NCBI GenBank assembly: GCA_038209365.1
Contig: JBBQXS010000001.1
Span: 62,001-126,000 of the forward strand
Origin: DASQHW01 sp038209365
GTDB taxonomy: Bacteria; Actinomycetota; Acidimicrobiia; IMCC26256; PALSA-610
Direction: 5' to 3'
DNA length: 64,000 nucleotides
In this document: one piece after another, positions 16,578-25,514 of the stretch
Position numbering within the stretch: the first letter of the stretch is position 1
How the letters are laid out: every line of letters starts with the position of its first letter
Notes under the pieces: model-generated
What the model was told of the DNA's origin: nothing
Seen by the model: only the letters and a program-made list of their open reading frames with translations
The model's database searches: none
Translations under genes and position numbers: made by a program

Positions 16578-17690
16578 TCAGCGCGCGACGCTGGTCAGGT
16601 CGGTGAACCCGCTCGGGAAATGGGCGCCGATGCAGCCGTGCTCGAAGATTCCCCAACCTTCTTGACCATCGAACGTCGCCTTGGCGAGATGGTCCCAGAG
16701 CGAGAACTGGGCGCGGCCGCTGACCTCGGGGTCGTTGTGGTCGTACACGGCGCCCTCGATCCAGCCGTCACCTCTCCACACGCCGTGCGTCCAGTCGGGG
16801 TCGCCGCCGTAGCCACATCCGACGTTCAACGGAATGCCGATGATCGGATCGATCTCGAGCGTCGACGTCTTGCCGTCTCGTGTCGTCAGGTCGATCGACG
16901 CATGCAACGGGTGCCGCGTCCCCGACTCGTAGCGGATGTCGGGAAGGGGCCAGCCGAGCTGCTCGGGTGCACGGCCGGTCGCTTCCGGCCAGATCCGCAC
17001 GGCGAAGTTCGTGTTGCGGACGCCGTACTGGTCTTCCTCGAGAATGACGTGGAGCGCGAAGTCGTCGAAGCGCAACGGCACCCAGCACCACCACATGCCG
17101 GTGAACGGGTTGGGCCTGCCCTGCGGCTCGCCCTCACCGACGGGTCGAATGCCCCACGAACGGTCGCGGGTCGCGGTGTACGCGTCGGGTGTGACGGGAA
17201 TCGTCTCGCCGTCGACACGGAGCTCGCCCTCCCATGTGCCGACGCCTGCGAAACGCGACGCGTCGAGCAGGATCCGATCGCCTTGCCGCCGCACGTGCTG
17301 CGGCTCGGAGATCGGCGCATACTCGGACCGGTACACGAGATCGAAGCCGATGCCGTGCTCGTCGGCGTCGCAGATCAGGCGCAGCTCGCGGAACGGATCG
17401 CGCACCTCGATGCGATAGGGCCCGACCTGTTGCAGCATCTTGTCGTCCGGGCGGGCGCCCGACGCTCGGACCGCCCACTGACGATCACCACGGCGTACGG
17501 TGGCATACGCGTCGATCACGCCGAGGTTCGGATACACCCCGAGGCCGGTGATGAAGTACGCGGCAGCCTCGTGATCGATGCCCTGGTAGATGCATCGGTC
17601 GTACACGTTGCGATCGCTGGATCCGACATAGCGCATCGGCAGCGCGACTTGATGGATCGGATACTCGTCGAGCGGGTCGAACTCCAGCAT
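16578..17690 (-). CDS. Unknown protein with CrtC/AttH-like beta-sandwich look
   Basis: A 370-residue protein rich in aromatic residues and beta strands (MWWCWVPLRFDDFALHVILE, CGYGGDPDWTHGVWRGDGWI). It resembles the actinobacterial hypothetical proteins often found beside acyl-CoA and sterol-type catabolic genes (DUF7064/7065-like), which look like lipocalin-type AttH/CrtC sheets. I do not see catalytic motifs. I chose the ATG at 17690; a TTG three codons upstream also fits. It lies 10 bases after the PhyH gene stop, so they are likely one operon. Function unknown. Confidence 0.65.
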   Translation of the reverse strand: MLEFDPLDEYPIHQVALPMRYVGSSDRNVYDRCIYQGIDHEAAAYFITGLGVYPNLGVIDAYATVRRGDRQWAVRASGARPDDKMLQQVGPYRIEVRDPFRELRLICDADEHGIGFDLVYRSEYAPISEPQHVRRQGDRILLDASRFAGVGTWEGELRVDGETIPVTPDAYTATRDRSWGIRPVGEGEPQGRPNPFTGMWWCWVPLRFDDFALHVILEEDQYGVRNTNFAVRIWPEATGRAPEQLGWPLPDIRYESGTRHPLHASIDLTTRDGKTSTLEIDPIIGIPLNVGCGYGGDPDWTHGVWRGDGWIEGAVYDHNDPEVSGRAQFSLWDHLAKATFDGQEGWGIFEHGCIGAHFPSGFTDLTSVAR

Positions 17691-17700
17691 GCCGGGCAAC

Positions 17701-18936
17701 CTAACTCTTGAAATGACGATCGAGCACCGTCATCGGTGCCGTCTCGCGCACTTCGCCGCGCCGGGCACGGGCAGCGGCCAGCGCGCTCGGGTCCGCGCCG
17801 CCGAGCGGGGGCAGCGAGAAGCCGCTGTACATCACTCGTCGCTCGTGTTCCACCGGCGGTTGCGCCATGTGCATCGTGCAGCTCAGGTGCAACGTGACAT
17901 CGCCGGTGCGGGTCGGGAGAGGGATGTCGGGGAGGTCGAGTTCAGGCTGGCGGATACCGGACCAGATGAGCGCCCGATGCGACCCCGCGATCACCCGTAG
18001 CTGACCGGAGACGTCGTCGGCGCCGGTGACCGAGATTCCGACAGTGAGACTGCAACATTCGTATGAATGTCGTCCGATGCCGCAGTCCTTGTGCCAAGGG
18101 ATGTCGGAGATCCCTTCGGTCACACCGATCGGCTTGAACAGCGCCTCGATGCGGTTCTGCGCCCGGCGCTTTCCGAACTCGTGCCCGGCGTCCGGGATGG
18201 TGGCGAGCCGTAAGAAGCGGTCCTCGTCGAGCAGGTCGCGCACGGTTGGCGACTCGCGATCGAACCCTTGCATGCGCACCAGTCGCGTCTTGCCGTCGGC
18301 GGTGCGCGCCCACCACGACCGGCCGTCGTCGGGGGCGTAGCGCGGCACTGCGTCGTCCATGTCGGCCGACACCGCGGCCATCTCGTCGTCGTCGAAGACC
18401 CCGGAGAGATGCATGAACCCCGCTTCCTCGAGGAAGTGGCGCATCGCTTCGGGATCGTCGCCGGGACGGAACGTCCGCGTGAGGTCGAGCGGCGCGCCAT
18501 CGCGATCGGTGAACGTGATGGCGCCCGGCGTATGGATCGGGGTGCCGTCCAGCGCCGCCCGCCATACGAGCCACCAGTCCAAGAGGTGGCCGATGTTGCC
18601 CTTCGGCTGCTCGAGGCGGTTCGCGACCCACATGCTCATGAACGTCTGCTGGTCACTCGCGAGGTCGTCGAGTTGCTGCGCACCGAGTCGAACGTGGGCG
18701 ACGGCGTCGACGGCGGCGCCGCGCGTGATGGTGACGCGTCCGTCGTCGACGCGCATGTTCCACTGGTGCCCGTCGACGTCGACGGTCAGCGGCCGGGGGG
18801 CGACGAACTCGAGCGCGGGAACGATGCATCCGGCATGGGCCTCGATCGCGGCCGGGAGCTCCGACGTGAAGAAGGTGTCGGGATCGACGAGTGGATGCTC
18901 CTCGTCGAGACGAGTCCGGACGTCGACGCGAGCCAT
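17701..18936 (-). CDS. Phytanoyl-CoA dioxygenase (PhyH) family protein with extra N-terminal domain
   Basis: A 411-residue Fe(II)/2-oxoglutarate-dependent dioxygenase-type protein. The PhyH part (about 160-400) has the iron-binding HxD as WHKD (H282, D284) and a distal histidine in TMHMAQ (H356) followed by R367 for 2-oxoglutarate. The first 130 residues (VTITRGAAVDAVAHVRLGAQ) resemble an SCP2/sterol-carrier-like lipid-binding domain; that assignment is tentative. Such fusions would hydroxylate a lipid-like substrate. It is probably leaderless: TAGCCT ends 6 bases before the ATG. It is followed by the unknown CrtC-like gene. Confidence 0.78.
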   Translation of the reverse strand: MARVDVRTRLDEEHPLVDPDTFFTSELPAAIEAHAGCIVPALEFVAPRPLTVDVDGHQWNMRVDDGRVTITRGAAVDAVAHVRLGAQQLDDLASDQQTFMSMWVANRLEQPKGNIGHLLDWWLVWRAALDGTPIHTPGAITFTDRDGAPLDLTRTFRPGDDPEAMRHFLEEAGFMHLSGVFDDDEMAAVSADMDDAVPRYAPDDGRSWWARTADGKTRLVRMQGFDRESPTVRDLLDEDRFLRLATIPDAGHEFGKRRAQNRIEALFKPIGVTEGISDIPWHKDCGIGRHSYECCSLTVGISVTGADDVSGQLRVIAGSHRALIWSGIRQPELDLPDIPLPTRTGDVTLHLSCTMHMAQPPVEHERRVMYSGFSLPPLGGADPSALAAARARRGEVRETAPMTVLDRHFKS

Positions 18937-18942
18937 GCCGGC

Positions 18943-18948
18943 AGGCTA
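18943..18948 (-). promoter_or_regulatory. -10 element of the PhyH gene, leaderless start
   Basis: TAGCCT on the minus strand is followed by 6 bases and the ATG at 18936. The hexamer overlaps the stop codon of the upstream phosphoesterase gene (18946-18948), so the promoter sits inside the end of that gene. Confidence 0.5.
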
Positions 18949-20397
18949 CGCGGTGGCGCCGATACGCAGCGACGACGCCTGGCTCGCCGGGACGACGGCA
19001 TCCGCCGGCGCGATCGGACCTCCGACGGTGCCGGGCGTGCAGGTGCCGGTCGCTCCTGCGGCCGCGAGCGTCGGCGGCTCCCGGAACGCCGGCGGCGCCC
19101 GCAGGTCCAGAGTGTCGAGCAGGTCGTCGGCATTCGCGTCCCGGTACGTCATCGCACCGAGGTTCCACTTGGTCTCGATGAACTTCAGGATCGACGTCTG
19201 GTCGTGCACCACGTGTGACACGTAGTCGCGGCGCGCATACGGCGACACGATGACGGACGGCACCCGGAAGCCGTAGTAGTCGTAGTCGTACGCGCTGACC
19301 GGCACGTCGACACCGGGCTTGATGTTGTCGGGCCGGATCGCCCTCGGCGGGGCGACATGGTCGTAGTAGCCGCCGTGCTCGTCGTACGTCCAGATCAGGA
19401 GCGTCTTCGGCCAAGCCGGGCCCTGGAAGACCGCGTTGACGACCCTGGCCGCGAACGCTTCACCCGCGCGAATGTCCTGCGGGTTCTCCTCGGACTGCTC
19501 CCCGAAGTGGGGGTCGACGAAGCTGACGGACGGCAGCTTGCCCGCGGCCGCATCCTTGTAGAACTGGTCCATCTTCGAGACGTTGTCGGGGTAGTCGGTC
19601 GAGGTCTTGAGGATGACGAAGGTGCCGGGGAGGTCGGTGTAGTAGTTCCTCCACGAGATGTCGTGCGCGTGCAGGCGGTCCATGATCGTGCCGTTGGGCG
19701 GCGGTGGCGCGCCGAGCCCGGCGTCGGTCGTGCTGACGATCCCGGCCGCGGTGCCGGCGAGGAGGAAGCGCCGGTTGGGATACGTCTGCGCCAGCGTCGA
19801 GCAGAACCACCGGTCGCACAACGGGAACGTCTTGCCGAGCGCGTAGTAGAAGGGGAGGTCGCTCTCGTCCCAGTAGCCCATCGCAACGGCGGTACTGGCC
19901 TTCACGAAGCCGTCGTTGCGTCCGTTGGCCCACGAGGTGTGGCTGCGGACCCAATCCTGACCCGGCAATGCGTGGAGCTGACACGTCGAGGGCATGTGGA
20001 ACGAGCGCACCAGCTTGCCCTTGCCGTCGGGATTGGCGTCGAGCGGCCTGCCGTTGGCGTCGAGCTCGAACCCGTCGCCGCGTCCGAGCATTCCGAAGTG
20101 ATCGTCGAAGGAATGGTTCTCCATCATCACGACGACGACGTGTTCGATCTCGGGGATGGTGTCGACGCCTTCGGGCAACGTCGGGTTCGGGCGCGTACCC
20201 GGCTTGCGGAGCGGTCCGGGCAGTGTCGTCGGCGTCGGCAGCGTCGTCGTGCCCGGCGGCACCGTCGTCGCGCCGTTGGCGTTCGCACCGCCGGAGCTCT
20301 TCGACGACGAACACGCAGTCAGGGCGACGCCGGCGCCGAGCGCGCCGAGTCCTTTGAGCAGTGCGCGCCGACTGAGGCCGGTCCGGTCGTCGTCCAC
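18946..20397 (-). CDS. Tat-exported lipoprotein phosphoesterase (phospholipase C / acid phosphatase AcpA family)
   Basis: A 483-residue phosphoesterase of the phospholipase C/AcpA superfamily. The N-terminus has a twin-arginine motif (SRRALLKG, arginines 10-11), a hydrophobic stretch, and a lipobox ending LTAC (C29), then a Ser/Pro/Thr linker, so it is predicted to be Tat-exported and lipid-anchored outside the membrane. The catalytic core starts with MMENHSFDDHFGML (ENHSFD is the family hallmark) and continues with WTYDEHGGYYDHV and SPYARRDYVSHVVHDQTSIL. The GTG at 20397 follows AGGAAGGA. The tat genes lie at the far end of the window. Confidence 0.9.
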   Translation of the reverse strand: MDDDRTGLSRRALLKGLGALGAGVALTACSSSKSSGGANANGATTVPPGTTTLPTPTTLPGPLRKPGTRPNPTLPEGVDTIPEIEHVVVVMMENHSFDDHFGMLGRGDGFELDANGRPLDANPDGKGKLVRSFHMPSTCQLHALPGQDWVRSHTSWANGRNDGFVKASTAVAMGYWDESDLPFYYALGKTFPLCDRWFCSTLAQTYPNRRFLLAGTAAGIVSTTDAGLGAPPPPNGTIMDRLHAHDISWRNYYTDLPGTFVILKTSTDYPDNVSKMDQFYKDAAAGKLPSVSFVDPHFGEQSEENPQDIRAGEAFAARVVNAVFQGPAWPKTLLIWTYDEHGGYYDHVAPPRAIRPDNIKPGVDVPVSAYDYDYYGFRVPSVIVSPYARRDYVSHVVHDQTSILKFIETKWNLGAMTYRDANADDLLDTLDLRAPPAFREPPTLAAAGATGTCTPGTVGGPIAPADAVVPASQASSLRIGATA

Positions 20398-20485
20398 GAT
20401 GTCCTTCCTCGCCCGCGGGGTCCTTCCTAGCCCGCGGGCCCGCACCGGGCCAGAAGGAAGCGTCCGGCCTGGTAGCAATGGACGC

Positions 20486-20719
20486 GTGCCGTGGTGCGTG
20501 CACTGCAACAAATTCCTGACGCCTTCGACGGTGCGCCCCGACGCGACGTGTCCGGTCTGCGGGCAGGTCGTCGAACGAGGGCTGATTCCCGGAATGACCC
20601 GGCCCGCGGACGAGGAGCCGCCGGCGATCCCGTGGCACCTCAAGCTGCTCGGGGTCGCGACGGCGATCTACCTCGGCTGGCGGTTCTTCCAGCTCATCGA
20701 CTGGGTGCTCCACCGCTGA
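20486..20719 (+). CDS. Zinc-ribbon membrane protein
   Basis: A 77-residue protein with a CxxC ... CxxC zinc ribbon (WCVHCNKFL at residues 3-11, TCPVCGQVV at 21-29) followed by one transmembrane helix (WHLKLLGVATAIYLGWRFFQ). It is like the small actinobacterial proteins with an N-terminal rubredoxin-like knuckle and C-terminal anchor; function unknown. The GTG at 20486 places the first knuckle at the N-terminus. It is divergent from the phosphoesterase gene, 88 bases apart. Confidence 0.75.
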   Translation: MPWCVHCNKFLTPSTVRPDATCPVCGQVVERGLIPGMTRPADEEPPAIPWHLKLLGVATAIYLGWRFFQLIDWVLHR

Positions 20720-20748
20720 CTGGGCCACGTATGTTCGGGTGCGGCGGC

Positions 20749-22704
20749 CTACTTCTTGCAGGTGACCAGGGGATGGCCCTCGATGCCGGAGCGGATGAAC
20801 GACGCGTACGCCTGCTGACCGGCGTCGGTGAGGTGGAATCCGTCGGTGAACCAGTCGTCGTGGCAGCCCGAGTATTCGCGCCACTCGAGCACTTTGACAT
20901 TCGCAAACCGCGTCTGCGCGCGGTGCAGCGTGTCGTTCACCTCGCCTTCCCAGACGCGTGGGACGCGCGCGGTCAGGAAGAACACGAAGCGTTTCGGGCC
21001 GGCGAGCTGCAACATCTGGTCGAGTGCGCCGTCGGTCGCGCGCCCGTTCGTGCCGAGGTGCACGACGATGACGTTCGGGAGCAGGCCGGCCACGTTGTAG
21101 AAGCCGATCAAGCCGACTGCCTCCCCGAACTGCCGACTGGTCACGGCATCGACCACGATGCCCGGGATCGTGTTCACCAGCGTCGCCAGCGAGCCACGCA
21201 TGACCGAATCACCGATCGCGAGGACTGCAGGCGGCGGACCCGCCGGCCGGGTGGTCGTGGTCGACCCCTTCGGTCGCTTCGGCGTGGATCCGGGTGTTGC
21301 TCCCTTGACGGTTGTGCTCGTCGCGTGGGGGGTCGTGGTCGAGGTCGCGGCGGCTCTCCGCAGCGCCGCGAGCGCGTCGGCGTTGGGCTGCTCACCGGGT
21401 TCCGAAGGACCGAACTTGTCGGCCTGCGGTTGGGCGTTGGCGAGGCCCATCCCCAACGCAACCGTCACGACGATCAACGACGTCGCGACCAGGATGCCGC
21501 GCCGCGCGAGCAGGCGCTTTCGCTTGCCGTGCGCGGCGACCAGGCGAGCGCGGTAGCGGCCGAGCGCGCCGGTGCGGATCGGGGTCTCGACGAAGCGGTA
21601 CGAGAGCTCGGCCGCCCCGAACGTCAGCACGAGACGCAGCAGCAACACGGGCCAACCGTGCAAATGGAAGAAGTGTGTGAAGTCCACGCGCGGCCGGGTG
21701 ATGCAGAAGATCGGGTAGTGCCAGAGGTAGAGGCTGTACGACCGGAGCCCGATCCATCGCAAGGGCCGGCAACCGATGAGGTGTCCGACGTCGGAGGCGG
21801 GGTGCACGGCCGCGGCGATCACGAACAGCGTCGCGACGTCGACCAGGAGGAAACCGCCCAGGAACACCGAGCGGTCAACGTGTCCGGTGTCGAGCGCCGG
21901 GAACGTGAAGACCCGGAACGAGATCAACAAGATGACCAGGCCCGCGAGACCGGCCAGGTCCAGCGCGATGCGCGCGCCGTGCCCCGCCATGCCCCGGATG
22001 CGGTAGGGCGCGAAGAAGAACGCCATGAGCGAGCCGAGCAGCAAACCGGACAGTCGCGTGAACGTGGCGTAGTACGCGAAGTTGATACTGATGAACGACG
22101 TCCCGGCGAGGGCGATGGTCGAAGCGATCGAGGTCGCGAACATCACGGCGACCATGCGCGACCGTCCGAGCTTGCGCAGGCCGAGGATGAGGAGCGGGGG
22201 CCACAGCAGATAGAACTGCTCTTCGATCGCAAGTGACCAGAGATGCTTCAACAATTCGGGCCGACCCGCGGTCACGGCGTACGAGCGGTTCGCAATGATC
22301 TGCCACCAGTTGCTCGTGTACGTCAGCGCCGCGAGCGTGTCCCCGCGCAGCGTCGCGATGCTGTCCGGCAGGAACGCCAGCGTGTAAGCGATCACGACCG
22401 CGAGCAGCACCAGGACCGCGGGCAAGAGGCGCCGGGCGCGCCGCAGCCAGAAGCTCTGCAGCGACACCCTGCCGGTCTCTCGGCGCTCGGCAAGGAGCAG
22501 GGACGTGATCAGGTAGCCGCTGACGACGAAGAACACCTCGACGCCGAGGAAGCCGCCCGGCATCCACCCCCGTTCCGCCCCGAACACGAAGTAGTGGTGG
22601 AAGACGATGACGGCGAGCACCGAGATCGCGCGCAGGCCGTCGAGGCCGGGGAGGTAGCGCAGCGTCGCGTGACCCGCGTTGACGGCAGTAGGCGTGTCGT
22701 TCAA
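20749..22704 (-). CDS. Acyltransferase 3 family protein with C-terminal SGNH domain
   Basis: A 651-residue OafA/YrhL-type O-acyltransferase. Residues 15-400 hold about ten transmembrane segments with the family motif LPGLDGLRAISVLAVIVFHH (catalytic His in the first segment) and SGYLITSLLL. After a Thr/Pro/Lys linker the C-terminal part is a periplasmic SGNH hydrolase-like domain: AIGDSVMRG (nucleophile Ser), GTNGR, and DGFHLTDAG with the catalytic Asp-x-x-His. This architecture acetylates cell-surface polysaccharides or peptidoglycan. The initiation codon is a TTG at 22704, without a clear ribosome binding site, so the exact start is uncertain. Confidence 0.9.
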   Translation of the reverse strand: MNDTPTAVNAGHATLRYLPGLDGLRAISVLAVIVFHHYFVFGAERGWMPGGFLGVEVFFVVSGYLITSLLLAERRETGRVSLQSFWLRRARRLLPAVLVLLAVVIAYTLAFLPDSIATLRGDTLAALTYTSNWWQIIANRSYAVTAGRPELLKHLWSLAIEEQFYLLWPPLLILGLRKLGRSRMVAVMFATSIASTIALAGTSFISINFAYYATFTRLSGLLLGSLMAFFFAPYRIRGMAGHGARIALDLAGLAGLVILLISFRVFTFPALDTGHVDRSVFLGGFLLVDVATLFVIAAAVHPASDVGHLIGCRPLRWIGLRSYSLYLWHYPIFCITRPRVDFTHFFHLHGWPVLLLRLVLTFGAAELSYRFVETPIRTGALGRYRARLVAAHGKRKRLLARRGILVATSLIVVTVALGMGLANAQPQADKFGPSEPGEQPNADALAALRRAAATSTTTPHATSTTVKGATPGSTPKRPKGSTTTTRPAGPPPAVLAIGDSVMRGSLATLVNTIPGIVVDAVTSRQFGEAVGLIGFYNVAGLLPNVIVVHLGTNGRATDGALDQMLQLAGPKRFVFFLTARVPRVWEGEVNDTLHRAQTRFANVKVLEWREYSGCHDDWFTDGFHLTDAGQQAYASFIRSGIEGHPLVTCKK

Positions 22705-22879
22705 GGAGTGCGCAGCATTCGTAGAGAGCGACCGCGGAAAGCAGCCAATTCGCCGATCCCACCCTCACCGCCGGCGCGGATCGAGCGTGTCCCGCGGGGA
22801 TCGTAGCGGGATGCCGGCGCGAAATCGGACCGCTCGCGCGCCGCTCGGGCGAAGGAGTCGCCGCCGCCGACGGGCGTCG

Positions 22880-24568
22880 CTAGTCGGTTGATCGAAGCGT
22901 GCGCCCGGCGTGCGCGCCTGTGGGCGCGCCGTCCTCCATGAAGATGGTGCCGTTCACTATCGTGCAGCGGTAACCGTCCGCGCGTTGCACGTACCGCCCG
23001 GCGCCCGCCGGAAAATCGTGCACGAACTCGGGCAGCCGCAGTGCCAGCGCATCGAGGTCGATGACGTTCACGTCGGCGTACGCACCGGCGCGGAGCTCTC
23101 CGCGATCGGCGACGCCGAACAGGTGCGCGGTGTCGCTGGTCATGCGGCGGATGGCGTCCTGGATCGTGTAGTGGCGTCGCTCGCGAACCCAGTGCAGCAA
23201 GAACCACGTGGGCAGCGATGCGTCCATGATCAGCCCGACGTGGGCGCCCGAGTCGCCGAGACCGATCGCCATGCGGGGGTGGTCGAGCAGCTCTTCGACC
23301 GCGTCCATGCGCTGATTGAGGAACGGATAGTTGAACAGTGCCCGCCCCTTCGTCTCGCGCGAGATGCGTACGAAGGCTTCGGGGATCGTCTCGCCGCGCG
23401 CATCGGCATGGGCGGCGAGCGATGTCGCGGGATCGCCCGAGTAGTCCACACAGGCGGCGGTCAGGACGTACACGCCTCGCCAGTCGAGCGGCGGGGTGTT
23501 GGCCTCCGCGTCGCGCAGCAGGTCGGCTCGGCGGGTGTCGTCCTCGAGCGCTTCGAGACGCTGGTCGAGCGTGAGTGGCTGCAGCGCCTGCCATGCCGGC
23601 GCCCGGTCGAACAACGAACGATGTTGCATGCCGAAGAGCAGGCCGATCCCGCGCGCGGTCGTCTGCGGGCGCAGCTCGCCGCCGGCGGCGCCTTCTTCGT
23701 CGACGAGCTCGAGGATCTTGCGGAACAGCTCCGGTCCGGCATTGCTCTGCGCGAGTCCGAACGTCACCGGCCGGCCGGTGCGGCGGTTGATCTCCGCCAT
23801 CCAGTGCACCTCGGCACGCGTGCCTTCGTAGTTCTGCCCGGGACGCTCGAAGCGCGGCGCCACCTCGTACACGCCCTTGTCGTGACGGCCGAGCACGTCT
23901 GCGAACGCGAGCAGCTCGCGCTCGTCGGCCCACGTGCCTGGCACGGGCCTGCCGTCCGGAACCCGGTGGAGCAACGTGCGCGAGGTCGAGAAGCCGAGCG
24001 CTCCCGCCGCCATCGCCTCGTCGACGAGGTCACACATCGCGGCGATGTCGTGGTCGCTCGCGGGCGCCTCGTCGAGGCTGTGCTCGCCCATCGCGTAGTA
24101 CCGGAGCGCGCAGTGGCCGATCATGCCCCCGACGTTGACACCCTTCGGCAGGGCGTCGATCGCCCGCAGGTAGTCACCGTAGGTCTCCCAATCCCACGCG
24201 AGTCCTTCGAGGATGCTCGCGGCCGGGATGTCCTCGACCGACTCCATCAGACTTGCGAGCCATTCCTTCTCGCCCTTGCGTACCGGTGCGAACGTGACCC
24301 CGCAGTTTCCGAGGACGACGGAGGTGACACCGTGCCAGCACGACGAAGTGGCGTCGGGATCCCACGCGACCTGCGCGTCGAGGTGGGTGTGCACGTCGAC
24401 GAAGCCGGGCGTCACATACGCGCCGCGCGCGTCGAGCTCCCGGCGGCCGGTGTCGGTCACCGCACCGATCTCCGTGATCCGGTCGCCGTCGATTGCGACG
24501 TCGGCCTGCACGGGTGGCGCGCCGGTGCCGTCGACGACTGTCCCGCCTCGGATCACGACGTCACGCAT
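22880..24568 (-). CDS. N-acyl-D-amino-acid deacylase family amidohydrolase
   Basis: A 562-residue amidohydrolase superfamily enzyme. The N-terminal beta domain (MRDVVIRGGTVVDGTGAPPV) leads into the metal site HTHLDAQVAWDP, and GNCGVTFAP matches the D-aminoacylase subgroup, which hydrolyses N-acyl-D-amino acids in the cytoplasm. GLGDSGAHVG carries the late catalytic Asp. The C-terminus closes the beta domain (ADVNVIDLDAL). I start it at the ATG at 24568, which is probably leaderless (TACGCT then 6 bases). It is divergent from the moxR gene with only 37 bases between start codons. Confidence 0.88.
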   Translation of the reverse strand: MRDVVIRGGTVVDGTGAPPVQADVAIDGDRITEIGAVTDTGRRELDARGAYVTPGFVDVHTHLDAQVAWDPDATSSCWHGVTSVVLGNCGVTFAPVRKGEKEWLASLMESVEDIPAASILEGLAWDWETYGDYLRAIDALPKGVNVGGMIGHCALRYYAMGEHSLDEAPASDHDIAAMCDLVDEAMAAGALGFSTSRTLLHRVPDGRPVPGTWADERELLAFADVLGRHDKGVYEVAPRFERPGQNYEGTRAEVHWMAEINRRTGRPVTFGLAQSNAGPELFRKILELVDEEGAAGGELRPQTTARGIGLLFGMQHRSLFDRAPAWQALQPLTLDQRLEALEDDTRRADLLRDAEANTPPLDWRGVYVLTAACVDYSGDPATSLAAHADARGETIPEAFVRISRETKGRALFNYPFLNQRMDAVEELLDHPRMAIGLGDSGAHVGLIMDASLPTWFLLHWVRERRHYTIQDAIRRMTSDTAHLFGVADRGELRAGAYADVNVIDLDALALRLPEFVHDFPAGAGRYVQRADGYRCTIVNGTIFMEDGAPTGAHAGRTLRSTD

Positions 24569-24605
24569 GAAGTGAGCGTATTTCGGATCCCGGTACCCTT
24601 GCGGC
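24569..24605. promoter_or_regulatory. Divergent leaderless promoter pair (D-aminoacylase / moxR)
   Basis: Only 37 bases separate the start codons. On the plus strand TACCCT (24594-24599) is followed by 6 bases and the GTG at 24606. On the minus strand TACGCT (24575-24580) is followed by 6 bases and the ATG at 24568. The -35 regions must lie at or inside the opposite gene's start. Confidence 0.55.
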
Positions 24606-25514
24606 GTGCCGTCGACGGTCCCCGAGCGCATCGATTCGGTCGAGCAGGTCCGCAAGGGCCTCGCCGATCACGAGTATCTCGCGGACGAGGGCCTTGCGAC
24701 GTCGATCTTCCTTGCGCTCCGGCTCCAACGCCCGCTGCTCCTCGAAGGTGAGGCGGGGGTCGGCAAGACCGAGGTCGCCAAGGTCCTCGCGCGTTGGACG
24801 GGCGGTGAGCTCGTGCGGTTGCAGTGCTACGAGGGCATCGACGCGTCACAGGCGGTGTACGAGTGGGACTACTCGCGCCAGCTGCTCCACCTCCGCGCGG
24901 TCGAGGCGAGCCATCGCGAGGTAGACGAGGACGAGCTGTACTCGGAGCGCTTCTTGGTGAAGCGTCCCTTGCTGCGGGCGCTCGCACACGAGGGAGCGGT
25001 GCCACCGGTGCTCCTCGTCGACGAAGTCGACCGTGCCGACGACGAGTTCGAAGCGTTCTTGCTCGAGATCCTCTCCGACTGGTCCATCTCGGTCCCCGAG
25101 CTCGGTGTCGTCCGCGCCGAGGTGCCGCCGATCGCGATCCTCACGTCGAATCGCACGCGCGACGTGCACGACGCGCTGAAGCGCCGCTGCCTCTACCACT
25201 GGATCGCCCACCCCGACTTCGAGCGCGAGCTCGCCATCGTGCGCGTGCGCGCCCCGCATGTCCCGGACGTCCTCGCGCGTGACGTCGCGGCTGCGGTCGA
25301 GGCTCTGCGGGGCCTCGAGCTCTACAAGCCGCCCGGGGTCGCGGAGACCATCGACTGGGCCGAGGCGTTGGCGACGTTGGAGACCTCACGGCTCGACGAG
25401 CGTGCGGTCGACGCAACCCTCGGCACGATCTTGAAGTACCGCGAGGACCAAGAGCGCGTGCGCGCCCACGGTCTCGCAGGTTTGGTGCACGCGGCGGTGC
25501 AACGTGGAGCCTGA
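24606..25514 (+). CDS. MoxR-family AAA+ ATPase (CoxD-like)
   Basis: A 302-residue MoxR-type AAA+ ATPase. Walker A is LEGEAGVGKTEVAKVLA (about residues 44-60), Walker B VLLVDEVDRADDEFEAFLLE and sensor 1 ILTSNRTRD. MoxR ATPases work with VWA partners as chaperones for metal-cofactor insertion; next to CoxE- and XdhC-like genes the best match is CoxD, which helps mature the Mo-Cu site of CO dehydrogenase. The GTG at 24606 is probably leaderless. The stop overlaps the next start by 11 bases. Confidence 0.9.
   Translation: MPSTVPERIDSVEQVRKGLADHEYLADEGLATSIFLALRLQRPLLLEGEAGVGKTEVAKVLARWTGGELVRLQCYEGIDASQAVYEWDYSRQLLHLRAVEASHREVDEDELYSERFLVKRPLLRALAHEGAVPPVLLVDEVDRADDEFEAFLLEILSDWSISVPELGVVRAEVPPIAILTSNRTRDVHDALKRRCLYHWIAHPDFERELAIVRVRAPHVPDVLARDVAAAVEALRGLELYKPPGVAETIDWAEALATLETSRLDERAVDATLGTILKYREDQERVRAHGLAGLVHAAVQRGA

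Noticed and set aside
20491..22236. 581-residue plus-strand frame
   Set aside because: Antisense to the acyltransferase-SGNH gene; composition is typical of a shadow frame.
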